64,000 bases of DNA from Phytoseiulus persimilis. Its lineage: Eukaryota; Arthropoda; Arachnida; Mesostigmata; Phytoseiidae. The stretch covers positions 6,510,001-6,574,000 of the forward strand of contig CM075102.1 in assembly GCA_037576195.1 (NCBI GenBank), written 5' to 3'. The position numbers were made by a program, and so were the translations under genes. Below are positions 38,352-50,349 of the stretch, piece after piece; within the stretch, counting starts at the first letter, position 1; every line of letters begins with the position of its first letter. The notes below the pieces were generated by a model. It was not told the DNA's origin. It saw nothing but the letters and a program-made list of their open reading frames with translations, and did no database searches.

Positions 38352-39479
38352 TCAGCAATAGACTCCCAAAGCAAGCGACGGGTAAGCCAGCGTAGTCGGC
38401 CGAAGGCCGGCTAGTATCTCATGAATGTCATGACACGCTAGAGCAAATGGAACTTCGGTCGAAATCCGGGATGAATGGAAATTTCGGCCATAGGTCAGAA
38501 AAGTCATTCCAGAGAGTTTGCAGACTTCACAGAATGCGATGAGACATGCGAAGAAAACTCGCAAAACTTTCGGACTTTGGAAAGACGACGCTCCTTCGAG
38601 GCTGCTTCGGAAATAGGTGTGGTCGTTGAGAAGTCCTGCAGTTTTTGCAGCATGCATGACCTCGGGGTCACATGTTCCGTTGATCGTTCTAAGAAATTCG
38701 AAGGATTTCGGACTCTCGACGTTCAACAAAAGTATCCGAAGAGCATACCGTTCGTGTACATTCGTCCGATAATACCTCTCATGGGTCGTTTCCCGCGGGT
38801 CCAACCCGTTTTTGGCTTGAGAACGGAATATGTTGGCATTTGGTAATAGTATAGGCCGCTTTGGTTCCAGATTCCAGGGAGTTTGTCTGTTCCACGTAGA
38901 GCTCAGCTTGAAGAAAGCCGTAAGCGTCGTGAACCTGCTCGTTGCACTACCAAGTGCAGATTGCTCTCCGCCGTCATGGAAAATGACGATTTGTTTATTG
39001 GACAAGTGTATGGCGAGTCTCAGAACAGTGTGAGACTCATCTTGGAGCTCGAATCTGGGAATGCGATGAGAGACTTCTCGAGCACAAACGTAACGCGCCT
39101 TCAAATGTTTTTTTTTTTGTATCTCATCACATTCGTCCTCAGTTGAGTTGATTCCGATGGACGCACGGTCCGAGCCTTTGTAAACGTATTCGTAGAGAGT
39201 TGTGTATTCATACTTGGCAAAAAGTACGGATTGTAAGGGATCTCAATTGTTTCAAGAACTCCTCCGAGCATCGGCCATCTTTCATACATGGTGCTTCAGG
39301 GTTGAATGCTCCACAGTTCCGATGAATCATGAAAGCAATCACAGCCTCATGCCGACGTGGCTTCTTTACCGGATCTGGCATCTACCCACAACAAACACGA
39401 TCAACCAATTCAGCAGCGCGAGGCTTGAATTGCTCTCTCAATGCAAGCAATGTCTGACAGTGTGGTAAATCAAGCTGTC
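38352..39479 (-). pseudogene. Helitron helicase remnant (unit B)
   Basis: The least broken copy: 250 codons stay open (39104-38352). They run from the Ala-Arg-Tyr-Val-Cys block, through Arg-Phe-Thr-Thr-Leu-Thr-Ala-Phe-Phe, Glu-Arg-Tyr-Ala-Leu-Arg and Ala-Gly-Leu-Leu-Asn-Asp, to the end of the remnant. Deletions fused the frames: Val-Ser-Pro-Arg-Asp-Thr is gone at 38749. The upstream part (39289-39101) has Ile-Pro-Tyr-Asn-Pro-Tyr in another frame. The helicase motifs are absent. The fused open frame is probably chance. Confidence 0.8.
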
Positions 39480-41366
39480 AAAGTAAAATCATAATCAGTC
39501 TTGAATCATCCAGTAAGAAAGCATCTCCCAGTTCACTTAGAGGTAGAACCTCGAGGAATACGGCGGAATCTGCAGTCCCGGCAAGAGATGCGATACTCCC
39601 GAATAATTCAGTGTCAATCGATGGAGAACGAACTGGAGCACGTGATACACGACCAGCGAATCGAATTCGGAGACCCGGACATAACAGAAGCAATCATCGT
39701 TAGGTTCATGTCATACGGCCTCCGAAAGGCGAAACGGAGAAAACAGACGAAACGATTGTTCACCACAGAGTGCCGACAGCTACTCGACAAGGCAAAGGAT
39801 CTTTTGAGGAGACTGCGTAACGGAGCACAGGAGGCCAAGGAAGAATACCGTCGCGCCCAGATAGAATACCACGCGGAAGTCAAGGCGAGCAAGTTGCGAA
39901 CCGCTGAAGAAGACGAACGGTAGATGGTATCAAACGCGGAAGAAGAACCATACCGATACATAATCAAACGGAAGAACAGAAGCGTCTGCAATTCAACCAC
40001 GGAGTCGGTCAGGGAACATTTTGAGAGACTTCTATTTGATCCGGAAACAGCACCACCAGAAGCAAATGTCGAATTACCGTCAAGCTTCGAACAGTGGTTG
40101 ATCAACGTCCCGTGGACGCGCCTAGAAGTTCAAGAAGTCGTCAGGTCTCTGCCGAAAGGGAAGAGTGCGGGCCCTGACGGCCTATACTACGAACACTGGA
40201 AAGCGACCATCCACATCACAGCAGAGCTGATCGCGCGTCTCTTCAACAATATCATGCAAGGAGGAAGAGTACCGAGTTCGTGGCATCGGGCCCGGCTCAC
40301 GCTACTGTTCAAAGGCAAGCCAGCGGATTCAAAGAGCAACTTGGATCTCTTCAGGGGGATCGCGAGCGAGACGACCCTCAAGAAAATTTTCTTCAAGGGA
40401 GTGATCAGAAGAATCGAGTACTTGATCGAAGACCACCTGCCCCCGCAGCAGTTCGGTTGCCGACGAGGCCTTGGAACGCAAGACGCGCTCCACGTCGTGA
40501 TGTCGGAAATAGAGAGAAGTCTCGCCACGAAGGGGCATACGTATGCCATTCTGATAGACTGTCAGGAAGCTTTCGATTTAGCACCAAGACAGAGAATGGT
40601 GAGCGCTTTCAAGCGAGCAGGAGTCAATGGGCTACTTCTCAGAGTCATTGAGGGTTTCTACCACGAAGACTCCCTCGAAGTAAACATCGGAGCAGGAATC
40701 AGCGTTGACATACAACAGAACCGCGGAACACCACAAGGCGATCCACTAAGGTGCACGGGGTTCTCACTCCTTCTTGCAGAGCTCCACGCGAAGGTCATTG
40801 ACGAATGTAGAACAACGACGATCACAATGTTAGCGGATGACATTATCATTCTCCATCGAAGCCGGAGCCTACTCCAAGAGATGCTCGACGTAGTGAGCGA
40901 ACATCTTGAGGATGAAGGACTACGACTCAATGCTTCAAAGACAGTGGTGATGAATATCAGACGAGGAAGCCGACCCAGCCGACATTACCGGATTTTGTGG
41001 AAAGAAAACCAATTGGAACTCGTGTCATCAGCAAAATACCTCGGACTTCGCTTGCAGACAACTGGGACATGCTTCACGGAGCATGTCGAACAGGTTTGCT
41101 GCAAGACGATCGCCACAATGTACGGAGACACCGGAGACCCCTACAAATCTCATACAATTCTCATTAAAGCCCTACCAAAACTCTCTTACGGTATGGACCG
41201 CGTATGGAGACATCTCACAGTGAGAAATTTCCGGGAACTCGAGAGCTGCTGCTGCACTTATCTCAAACGAGCCTATCGAGTCCACAAAAGCGCACGAAAT
41301 CGTCACTTGTACATGCTGTCGGACAGTGGTGTGCCCTTTGTGGAGATCATGAGAAGAAGACTCTAA
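39480..41366 (+). pseudogene. Non-LTR ORF2 fragment with near-complete RT (unit C)
   Basis: As in unit B, with a 480-codon open RT frame (39924-41366) and one extra codon (Val before Ile-Arg-Arg at about residue 160). Differences include Cys for Phe in Phe-Gly-Phe-Arg, Glu for Lys in motif A (Asp-Cys-Gln-Glu-Ala-Phe-Asp) and Arg-Val-Ile-Glu-Gly. The catalytic aspartates are intact. The shared TAG at 39921-39923 precedes the Met; the upstream linker is otherwise open from 39501. Confidence 0.85.
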
Positions 41367-43626
41367 GCAGAAAATACGCCAGCGTTTCTCGAAATCATCA
41401 AGGATTAGAAGCATAAGGTCGGGGCGGTACGCACGGAGCTTGAAGGGGATCCGATCCCCGAACACCGCGGAATGTGGAGTGCCGCAATGTACCCAAGAAG
41501 GCACCTCTTCGCTAGATACCTCATGAAAACGGGAACTGATTTTCCGTTCCGAGCGGGTTCCACAATCAACTGTGTAGAAGAGAGAATTGTCATGCGCTAA
41601 GTGATATGAGTTGATGTAAATACTGCGGTCAGAGCTGTCCACGATATCATGCTATAGTGTGTGAGATGAGACCCGGACTCGGCAAACTGGGAGGTGCAGA
41701 GCACCATGTGTAACTAACACGCAATAAATCTGTTATTATCATTAGCTCAGAATCAGAGATTTTGGGATTCGAACCCGTAACCGAGATTTTGCTCCCTCAC
41801 CTCCAGAAAAATAGAGATGCCCTCGAGAAAGCCTGGAGATTAACATGCATCCGAATTCCCAGATGGTACAGAGCTACGTCTACAGAGGCCTTGATATTCC
41901 TTGCTGGAACCATTCCTTGGTCTCTGCTGGCCCTGGAGCGAACTGAAATGTAGGAGCAAGCCACAATCCGCGATGCGCCCAAGACTCTAATGGGATTAGG
42001 TAGCTCGCCAAAATATTTGACGAGGAAGAGTGTTAAGTTTGTTACTTCAATTTCTTATCTCAGTGGCTATCGAGCCTTCCCAGCTACGCCAGTTTACGCC
42101 AGGGCCCGAGGAACGTGCACCGGTTCTGCAAACGTCTCCGAGCACGGTTGCGATTCGGAGATATCGTTGCGAATTCCTCTTCCGATGTCCGAATGATTAC
42201 TCGACACGTTTGTTGATCCATGCTATGGAGTAACCAGCAGTACTCCATAACATGGATCAACCAAGGTATAACGCAATCGACGCCTGCCGTTCGAGTGGTT
42301 TCGATACCGTAACAGTTTCCAGCCTGAATCAATCGCAAAGGTGTTTTCTACGTTGAGGAAGAGATGGTTACGGAGCAAACATCCTGAGATGTTATCAGGA
42401 AGGTCCTTCATAGACCTTTACCGCTCCTCGGACCGCGGAGATTCGTGATCGGATGAGAAATTGCGGTAGCTGCAAGGAAGGAAAGTCGCTGAATCAGTCG
42501 TATGCTCATCACAGTTCCAACGAATCGTTGTTGCGGAATCTTCCAAGGTCTCCCCGGAGACCGTGGAGTTTCGGCAAGCCGCAGCGCACCGCTCTGGAGC
42601 TCAGAGTTCCTAGCGTTCCAGAAACGCTACTAGAGTATTATTCCGGCCGGGGGATGGAGAGCCGAGACAGCATCTTTGTCCATCCGAAATGAACGAGCCA
42701 ACGTTGCACGTCGGCTTCGTGAAGCGAACATGACTGCGGCTCGGTCGACTGTTTGCTAACAGCCGACAACACACAAGTTGCAACCCGAACGTGAGCGACA
42801 TGCACACGGTGCGAGCGACACACTTGCAAATCTCCAACCAAGTTCGCTCCGCGGAGTCCGGACAAGAGGCTGCGGCCAGTAGACCAACAACCTGGGTCTT
42901 TCCTCAAGGATCCCGAGCGGGTTTGGCAACAATCGTAGATCTGCTAGCGTAGGTTAACGTCAGCTCTGAACACGTTCGCGAACGGAATAAGCTGTGGATC
43001 GCGTGGAGATGGAGTAGAATCGGTTCAGCCTTGAGAACACCTAAGAAGGAGTTCTCTGGTTCCTCGTTACTGGTTCTGACATCTATCACATCGAGAGAAC
43101 GTCGTGGAAAAGAAAACATGAATCCCCTCTGCCGTGCCCTCTCGAATCATTGCCGACTCCTGTCGAGTCTACTGACACTTCCACTTCCGTGTTCAGCTGA
43201 AATCTCTCCTCTTCGGGACCAGTAATCAGACATAGTCCGAAACAACAGCCCTATCCTTTACAATTATTCACCACTCGTTCTGCACAGTATGACTCCACGT
43301 TCTTCCCTCGCGAATCTCTCCTTTCGGGTGCCCTTCGCTCCCAAGTCTCCCCTCCGGCGTACAATGCCAAAATCTTCCGAACTTCCGTCCTCTTGCACTT
43401 CCAGATACAAGAGCCTTGGTTTTCTCCAATGGGTATCAACTATATATCAATTCCACTCTTCGGGATCGTGCGCAAATGCATTCCATTCTTATGGCTCTTC
43501 TCCCATTATCATTCTTCCTTTCCTCCGCACCCACAGTTCCTTTTGTGGATCATCGAGCGTTTCCTCCGTGAGTTGTTCTCCCAAGGAAAAAGCAAATGAT
43601 ATCGAAAATATTTCGGCTACATGAAT
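41367..43626. other. RT 3' tail and unassigned sequence (unit C)
   Basis: Equivalent to 32354-34572. It differs from the others near 41794-41810, where TCCCTCACCTCCAGAAAAAT replaces a shorter GCGC junction. No gene is recognised. The hairpin is at 42212-42261. Confidence 0.6.
42212..42261. other. 50-bp hairpin (unit C)
   Basis: Same sequence as the unit A hairpin (21-base arms, 8-base loop), preserved although the surrounding sequence of unit C is the most diverged. Confidence 0.78.
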
Positions 43627-43648
43627 TTATTAACATTGATGAAGGCAA

Positions 43649-44770
43649 TCAGAATAACTCTTGGAGGTCAGTGTAGTCGACAGGAGTTCGCTCACTTGAA
43701 AAGTTCTGTTTTTTGGGAGCTCTACAGTTCCCGGTGCCGCTATCCTCTCTGGATCTTTTGGAACCGATGCTCTCAGTATTGATAACTGTTGTTGTCGTCT
43801 CCGCTTGCTTCTCAGGAGAAGCTTCCTCGACTGCAGACGCCGACTTCTTCTTTGTTACTCCAAACTTCGAGCGTATGAAGCCTAGAAGGTCGTCTTTGGT
43901 CAGTTGGGACCCTGATGATTGGTCCGTAGACTGACAGCTGTGCCATTCGAGAAGACCGGGACAAACTCCGGGGGTGTAGGCTGTCCGTGTGGGCTGGAGT
44001 ATTATCCCTAGGATATTGTGGGTAACCTGTGATCGGAACTTGGCTGCGAGAAGCTTCTCGGTCATATCAAGGCCGAAGGTCTCCTTTTTCACTATCTCGA
44101 AAGGCTCGTCGACGACCTTGATCTGGCCGACGAGAATGGCCTGACTCCGCGCACCGATGATTTCCTTCTCGATGCACAATTTCCTGATGTCGAAGCTCAT
44201 GAGGCGGACCTTGTCGACCCGGAAATGAGCGATGTCCCGAACGAGAAAACGAGGGTGGACCTTGCCGTTTTCCCGGTCAAAAACCATTTCCCCGTCGAGC
44301 AGGGTGCAGAAGAGGTGCTTTCGAGGATCCTTCCGGTATGGGAATTTCATATTCGCAACGGAGAAAGCATTGTTCCTCTCGTCGAGAAGATATATCTCAC
44401 CGGCCTGGGCGATGAGCATTAGGAAACGAACTCCGTCCGATTTCCAAGTGACTCCGTATTGCTCCTTGGTCACCGTTGGGAGGTTTTGCACTCCCAAACT
44501 TCTCGGCTTCGTTCCTGGGAAGCCGGCACCCTGATGTCCGGAGAGCTGGGCGGCCACCTTCCGCACCATGCACGACTCCTCTTCGTCCTCGATGAAGGTT
44601 ACACCGGGAACTTGCTCCATGAGCTTTCTCGAGCTGTTAGGCGACTCGAAGCGGTTTGCCACCGTGACGCTGAGGGATTGCTGTGTTTGGAGCATAGCGA
44701 TCTTCTTTGTGTGTTTGATGGCTCCGGAAGATGATTGAGAAACTGTTCGAATTCCGAACTCGAGCTCCAA
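43649..44770 (-). CDS. mRNA-capping guanylyltransferase-like protein, copy C
   Basis: 373 codons, open; the most diverged copy. Relative to copy A it has Gly189Arg, Asp201Glu, Asp214Val, Leu257Ile, Val303Phe, Arg307Lys, several changes in the tail, and one extra Thr codon near residue 327. Lys110 motif I and motif III are unchanged, and motif IV is again without Asp. Changes cluster in the tail but also hit the core. An open frame has survived an indel of exactly one codon, a weak hint of constraint. Poly(A) signal AATAAA follows the stop. Confidence 0.82.
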   Translation of the reverse strand: MELEFGIRTVSQSSSGAIKHTKKIAMLQTQQSLSVTVANRFESPNSSRKLMEQVPGVTFIEDEEESCMVRKVAAQLSGHQGAGFPGTKPRSLGVQNLPTVTKEQYGVTWKSDGVRFLMLIAQAGEIYLLDERNNAFSVANMKFPYRKDPRKHLFCTLLDGEMVFDRENGKVHPRFLVRDIAHFRVDKVRLMSFDIRKLCIEKEIIGARSQAILVGQIKVVDEPFEIVKKETFGLDMTEKLLAAKFRSQVTHNILGIILQPTRTAYTPGVCPGLLEWHSCQSTDQSSGSQLTKDDLLGFIRSKFGVTKKKSASAVEEASPEKQAETTTTVINTESIGSKRSREDSGTGNCRAPKKQNFSSERTPVDYTDLQELF

Positions 44771-45202
44771 CGTGTAAGCTCACGCAGGCGAATGCGAAGA
44801 GTCCCAATAACTACGAGCGTTTTATCTGCTGATTTCAAGTGGGCGGTACCTAGTTCGACCAATGGATGGGCCCCAAATTTTTGAGTTGGAATGCGATTCA
44901 ACCCCAACTCTCACTGTCCCGCGGTTACAGACGCAGTTGCCTATCTGTTTTGAGGGCACACCCGCGACCTCCGGGGAGTGCGGTCAGGGTTGAGCTCTTG
45001 CTGTGACTCGCAACCACAACGGGGTTTGACTGGGCTTCTGCAGCCGCAAAAGTACCGGAGCTCTCTCGTTTGATTCTACGAGGCTGATGAGAAATAGAGA
45101 TCGTCTTTGTTTGGAGAACTCCTTCACTCATGCTGATCGGACCGACTTTTTCAATCTATAGCATGATATTTCATGTGGTCCCGAGTCGATTTCGCGTCGG
45201 GA

Positions 45203-45770
45203 GGATTGATTGATTGATTGTTCATTGACCATCTTCATGCTGTATTTTCATTCCAAGTATAGCTGAAGACCCTTAATACGGGGCGATGACTCAGCTGGTC
45301 GACGGTGCGGTTATTATTTTTTTTCGGGCATATGGTCTTGGTCGTTTTTCCGTTCCCACTTCTCAAGTGATCTCTCGGTGTCAAATATCATTCTTTGTGT
45401 GCTCTCTTCGCGTAGTCCTAGTATTTTCTGCATTGTACACTCGGCATCCGGGATTTCTTCGCATTCAAGAAGCACATGTTCCATAGTTTCGTCCTCCCTT
45501 CCGCACCGTTGGCAGGTCGCTTCGATGTCTATGTATCTTGACCTGTATTTCCTAGTCTGTAGACATCCCGTTCTGGCATTCGCGAGCAGTTGACTGCCTC
45601 TACTGTTATCATATAGGTGTTCGATATTTGCTCGAACTTTTTTGAAATTGCGATATCGGTCAAGCGTTCTCTTTTCCGTCATACCCAGGAGCTTGTCAGG
45701 CTCAATCCGTGGGGGTAAAATCATTTCTGAAGTATTGCTAACCCTTGAGGCCTCCCGGAAACATACAGCT
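45203..45770 (-). pseudogene. Non-LTR RT C-terminal scrap with (ATCA)n tail (unit C)
   Basis: The same scrap as 23084-23660, but the final 136 codons (45724-45314) are open and end in an acidic-basic tail. The Cys-X2-Cys...Glu-His-Val...Cys block and Tyr-Asp-Asn-Ser-Arg-Gly are intact. The AATC tail lies at 45203-45220. No RT core is present. Confidence 0.75.
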
Positions 45771-46575
45771 GCGAACCATTCGAGTTTTTCGCTAGAGCAG
45801 AATCAGTATTGGAGCGATGTCATGGGTGGAGCGGCGATGGAAGTTGATCGAGGTATCGCTGCAGCTGTTTGACGGCGCTGCGGCGCAGGAATTCACAGAT
45901 GGCTTCAACACGATCGGGGAGAGGGGATAATCCTTCAGCTGAGACCAGATGACCGAGGAACTTCGATTGAGGGACAGCGAATCTGCACTTGGCTATGTTG
46001 ATGACATGGAAGAAGAGAGACCGCTGACGAAAGGGCAATTCCGGAAGAGGCCGTAAGACATCAGGCAGCTGAATAGTTGGTTGAGATGCATGAGGTGTTC
46101 TTGGTCGTTGCGAGGTATTACAAGGATATCACCGCGATATACAAATGCGAAATCTAATCATTGGGTGACCAAGTCCATGAGGCGTTGAAACGTGTGGGCC
46201 GCGTTCCCGAGTCCGAACGGCGTCCGAAGGTATCCGTACAGCCCGGAGCGTGTCCAGATAGCAGTCTCGTGAATGTCCTCTTTTGCCACAGGGATTTGAT
46301 GAGACGCTTTAGTCAGATCGATGGAGCTAAATACACGGCAGTCATCGCGGTTCAAAGCGAAGTTCTCGAGATGAGGGACTGGATATCTGTCTGGCACAGT
46401 TATCGCGTTTAGAGCTCTGAAATATCCGACCGGTCGCCATAAGCCTGCAATCCTGGCGAGTTTTCGGAGGCCGGAGCCGGAGGAAGCAGGCACTGCTGCA
46501 ACCCAAACACGGGTCGCAGTGTTGATATGCTCTCCAGCACCGGAATCGGGGTGGGGAGCGCCTTGAGAGAATCAT
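45771..46575 (-). pseudogene. Ty3/Gypsy pol scrap (unit C)
   Basis: Copy of 23661-24460 with the same damaged catalytic block, so the damage predates the duplication. The blocks Phe-Ser-Ser-Ile-Asp-Leu, Thr-Pro-Phe-Gly-Leu and Lys-Phe-Leu-Gly-His-Leu are visible. Confidence 0.8.
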
Positions 46576-48407
46576 CGGTCAACGTGCACTCATGGCCCGC
46601 AGAGGTGATGCTCGAGCATCGCAGTAGGCTCCGGGATGTCAAGACAACTAAACGGGATCCCACCACCGGTGGTCACGCTGCATCGGTCCCATGCTCATAT
46701 TGCCAACGACTCAATCAATTAATCGAATTCGAGTCTCTACAGAGACGAATACGAAGTCGATAGCATCATGGGAAATATTCCGGAACCTCTGCAACTGTCT
46801 TAGACGTTTCGTACATGTAAGTTCGGACTGACTTCCCAAGATGTGCGCGGCTCGCAATACGTTGAGGATGGAATGTGGTCAGATTTACCCGGAAACTGGA
46901 ACCAGCGTGCTCAGATGTTAGCTTTCCCTCATTGATAGTTTTCCCTGGATATTTGTGCTGCGTAGCCCGAGCGCTGAGAATCTCCGGAAGCGGCTCGCAG
47001 GTCCGCAGCCGAAGCGCGAGGGACGCGCTATCATTGGAGTGGACCTTGCAATATTGACGATACAGCTAACATAAGCCGGATAATTTCGTGACGTAGTGCC
47101 CCTCTCCTCACTTGTCGAGCCTCCGATTCGGATGTCGGGTAGGTATCCGGCGATTGGTGCGAGTCCCTCTTCCCATATAAAATTGTGACTGTGTTGGAGA
47201 GTGTGAAACACCGAAACATTCTGCGCTCGACAGTATTCCGCACGAACCAGAGCGAACGAGCGTCGTATTCGTGTCGATCGAGGTTTCGCAACCCTCTCGC
47301 CTTCCAGCCTATAGCAATTAAATGAAATGTCTCACGGGCGGATTTCTCCGAAACGGCTGATCCATTGTAACGTACTGTAAATTCACGCTTTAATGCCTGC
47401 GGGATCGAGCGAGGGATGCTCTCCATTATTGGAATAGAATGAAGACATCACTCGACCCTCAGATCGTAGTTTGTGTCAGACTGTACCCTTTAGTAACTGC
47501 TCCTCCTTCGCATCTGTTGTCCGTAAGCTGGTCTGGGAAGTTATTCATGAACCAATTCGAATCGATCCTTAGGAGGTACTCCCGGTCGATAGCTCGGGCC
47601 AAAGACAACGTTTGCCAGGCGGAGCAAACATCATGAGGTGGAGCATTGAATAAGCACTTCCCTCGAAATTCTGCCCCAGACGAGCCTGGAGAACTTCCCA
47701 CTGGCTGCGTCCGAGTCATGATGCCCGAGTGATGCTAATGACTCCTGTTTCCGTCTCAATCTGGAGTCTTTTTTCGAGTAAATCACTGGCGATCTCGCTT
47801 CGAGAACCCACACCCGAGTCAAGCTTTAGAATACTCCCGGCGGCTCCTCAGGTTCAGTCCTGCTATGAGGAAGTCTATCCGACGCCGGGCGGGCTGCTCC
47901 ATTGTTCTTGGGCAATCTTGAGCTTCCAATATGCTGTAGTTTGACGGTTATCTCGAAAACACCGGAACATTCGCCTCAAGACGAAGTGAATGGTGAGATT
48001 ATTATCGGTTGTGACACGATATCAGTGTTTATTCAGAAGAGAATAAAATTAGCCAACGGGAAGGCCCTTGAAGAAGGGGTGGATACGATCGCCTGCCCTT
48101 TTTCGAGGGAATGAGATTACTTCGATCGGTTTTCTGGCGAATGACCGGCTCCCTTCCACTCGTCCAACGCGACCGATCTCGATTGGATGAATACTGACGT
48201 TTTCACGATGACTTCTTGGGGGACCTCGAAAAAATAAATGTGTAAATTTTAAAACCATTTCCTGACCCCAAATTTTCATTGTTTGCATTCGAATTCTGCA
48301 TCCTTCATCGATCACTCCTTGATTCCCGAGAAAATTCCAAGAACTGAGGAAGTTATGGCCAAAACAAGATCGGGCTCGAAAATTCTCGACTAGAAAAAGC
48401 CACCCTG
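46576..48407. other. Unassigned conserved unit sequence (unit C)
   Basis: Nearly identical to 24461-26294 of unit A, including the same frameshift in the stretch that is open in B and D. No gene family is recognised. Confidence 0.45.
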
Positions 48408-48417
48408 TATATATAAA
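48408..48417 (+). promoter_or_regulatory. TATA-like block (unit C)
   Basis: TATATATAAA, identical to the blocks of the other units. Confidence 0.35.
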
Positions 48418-48450
48418 CCCGCTCCCACCGGCCTGATAACATTTGATATA

Positions 48451-48756
48451 TTGGGTGCTTGCGAAAGCTCGGTGCGCTCTCCTTCGATCGCTCATGGCTC
48501 CACAGTAGGTGCGCAGAATGAATGGAATAGATCCGTCAATGAGCTGAAATTCGATTCCGCGAAAAGCGCGGTCGTGGTATACTCGGCCCATGACCTGGGG
48601 GCCCAGAGGGAACTGAGTACACAAGGTGAGGATGTTCCGGCATCTCGAAACTACGAATTCTTGGGCATCACGCGTTCGGACTCTTGAAACTACCTGAACA
48701 ACCAGGAATAAATGGTTGTTCAAATTATTGGGTTTTGATAGATTCGGAATCTCTGG
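48451..48756 (+). pseudogene. Non-LTR RT scrap (unit C)
   Basis: Copy of 26338-26643 with the same two conserved blocks and the same terminating stop. Confidence 0.68.
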
Positions 48757-48949
48757 AGCAGAGGTCGTCAAACTGTGTGTCGCGACACACCAGGGTGCCG
48801 AGTGTGTCGCGGGGTGCCCCGGGGTGTCGCGAGGTGTCGCTGAGTGCCAGGGGGCAGAGAGGCTGTTGAGGGCTGCCGAGGGGTGACAGGCGATGTCGAA
48901 TGAGGCCGAACGACGTCTCTCTCCGTTCTAATCATACTTCGGTGATGAT

Positions 48950-49105
48950 TCCACCATACTTTCCGGGATCCCATGCGGGTGACTCCGAGGTCGATCCGGC
49001 ATACTTTTCAGGGCCCGGAGATTTGATTCCGGGACCGATCTGACCATGCTTCTCTGAATCTGGAGGGGTTATTACGAGACCAATCTGACCATGCTTCTCA
49101 AAACC
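48950..49105. repeat. Short 45-bp minisatellite block (unit C)
   Basis: Four degenerate 45-bp units, nearly identical to 26830-26995. Confidence 0.7.
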
Positions 49106-49227
49106 ATGATGCTAACTCGGTGAAGAGAGAGAAAAGTGCCTCGATACCAGCTCAGAATCCTATCGAGAATCGGTGGCCACTCCCGAAAGTTTCCCGATGA
49201 CACTACATGTAAGGCAATGTGTGTCTG

Positions 49228-50349
49228 TCAGCAATAGACTCCCAAAGCAAGCGACGGGTAAGCCAGCGTAGTCGGCCGAAGGCCGGCTAGTATCTCATAA
49301 ATGTCATGATACGCTAGAGCAAATGGAACTTCGGTCGAAATCCGAGATGAATGGAAATTTCGGTCATAGGTCAGAAAAGTCATTCCAGAGAGTTTGCAGA
49401 CTTCACAGAATGCGATGAGACATGCGAAGAAAACTCGCAAAACTTTCGGACTTTGGAAAGACGACGCTCCTTCGAGGCTGCTTCGGAAATAGGTGTGGTC
49501 GTTGAGAAGTCCTGCAGTTTTTGCAGCATGCATGACCTCGGGGTCACATGTTCCGTTGATCGTTCTAAGAAATTCGAAGGATTTCGGACTCTCGACGTTC
49601 AACAAAAGTATCCGAAGAGCATACCGTTCGTGTACATTCGTCCGATAATACCTCTCATGGGTCGTTTCCCGCGGGTCCAACCCGTTTTTGGCTTGAGAAC
49701 GGAATATGTTGGCATTTGGTAATAGTATAGGCCGCTTTGGTTCCAGATTCCAGGGAGTTTGTCTGTTCCACGTAGAGCTCAGCTTGAAGAAAGCCGTAAG
49801 CGTCGTGAACCTGCTCGTTGCACTACCAAGTGCAGATTGCTCTCCGCCGTCATGGAAAATGACGATTTGTTTATTGGACAAGTGTATGCCGAGTCTCAGA
49901 ACAGTGTGAGACTCATCTTGGAGCTCGAATCTGGGAATGCGATGAGAGGCTTCTCGAGCACAAACGTAACGCGCCTTCTAATGTTTTTTTTTGTATCTCA
50001 TCACATTCGTCCTCAGTTGAGTTGATTCCGATGGACGCACGGTCCGAGCCTTTGTAAACGTATTCGTAGAGAGTTGTGTATTCATACTTGGCAAAAAGTA
50101 CGGATTGTAAGGGATCTCAATTGTTTCAAGAACTTCTTCGAGCATCGGCCATCTTTCATACATGGTGCTTCAGGGTTGAATGCTCCACAGTTCCGATGAA
50201 TCATGAAAGCAATCACAGCCTCATGCAGACGTGGCTTCTTTACCGGATCTGGCATCTACCCACAACAAACACGATCAACCAATTCAGCAGCGCGAGGCTT
50301 GAATTGCTCTCTCAATGCAAGCAATGTCTGACAGTGTGGCAAATCAAGC
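49228..50349 (-). pseudogene. Helitron helicase remnant (unit C)
   Basis: Close to the unit B copy, with the same internal deletions. 217 codons remain open (49881-49228). A one-base difference in the T run near 49984-49990 breaks the link to the upstream Ala-Arg-Tyr-Val block. It is cut by the RT element at 50349. Confidence 0.8.

Larger units (their letters stand above)
30471..39479. repeat. Segmental unit B
   Basis: Second unit. It lacks the 1.79-kb Gypsy/non-LTR segment; the junction at 36120/36121 joins the sequences found at 23057 and 24851 in unit A through a shared GT. Its RT and capping-like ORF are nearly identical to those of unit D. Confidence 0.93.
39480..50349. repeat. Segmental unit C
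   Basis: Third unit. It carries the 1.79-kb segment (45177-46963). Its RT and capping-like ORF are the most diverged of the set, whereas its downstream half is nearly identical to unit A. Confidence 0.93.
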
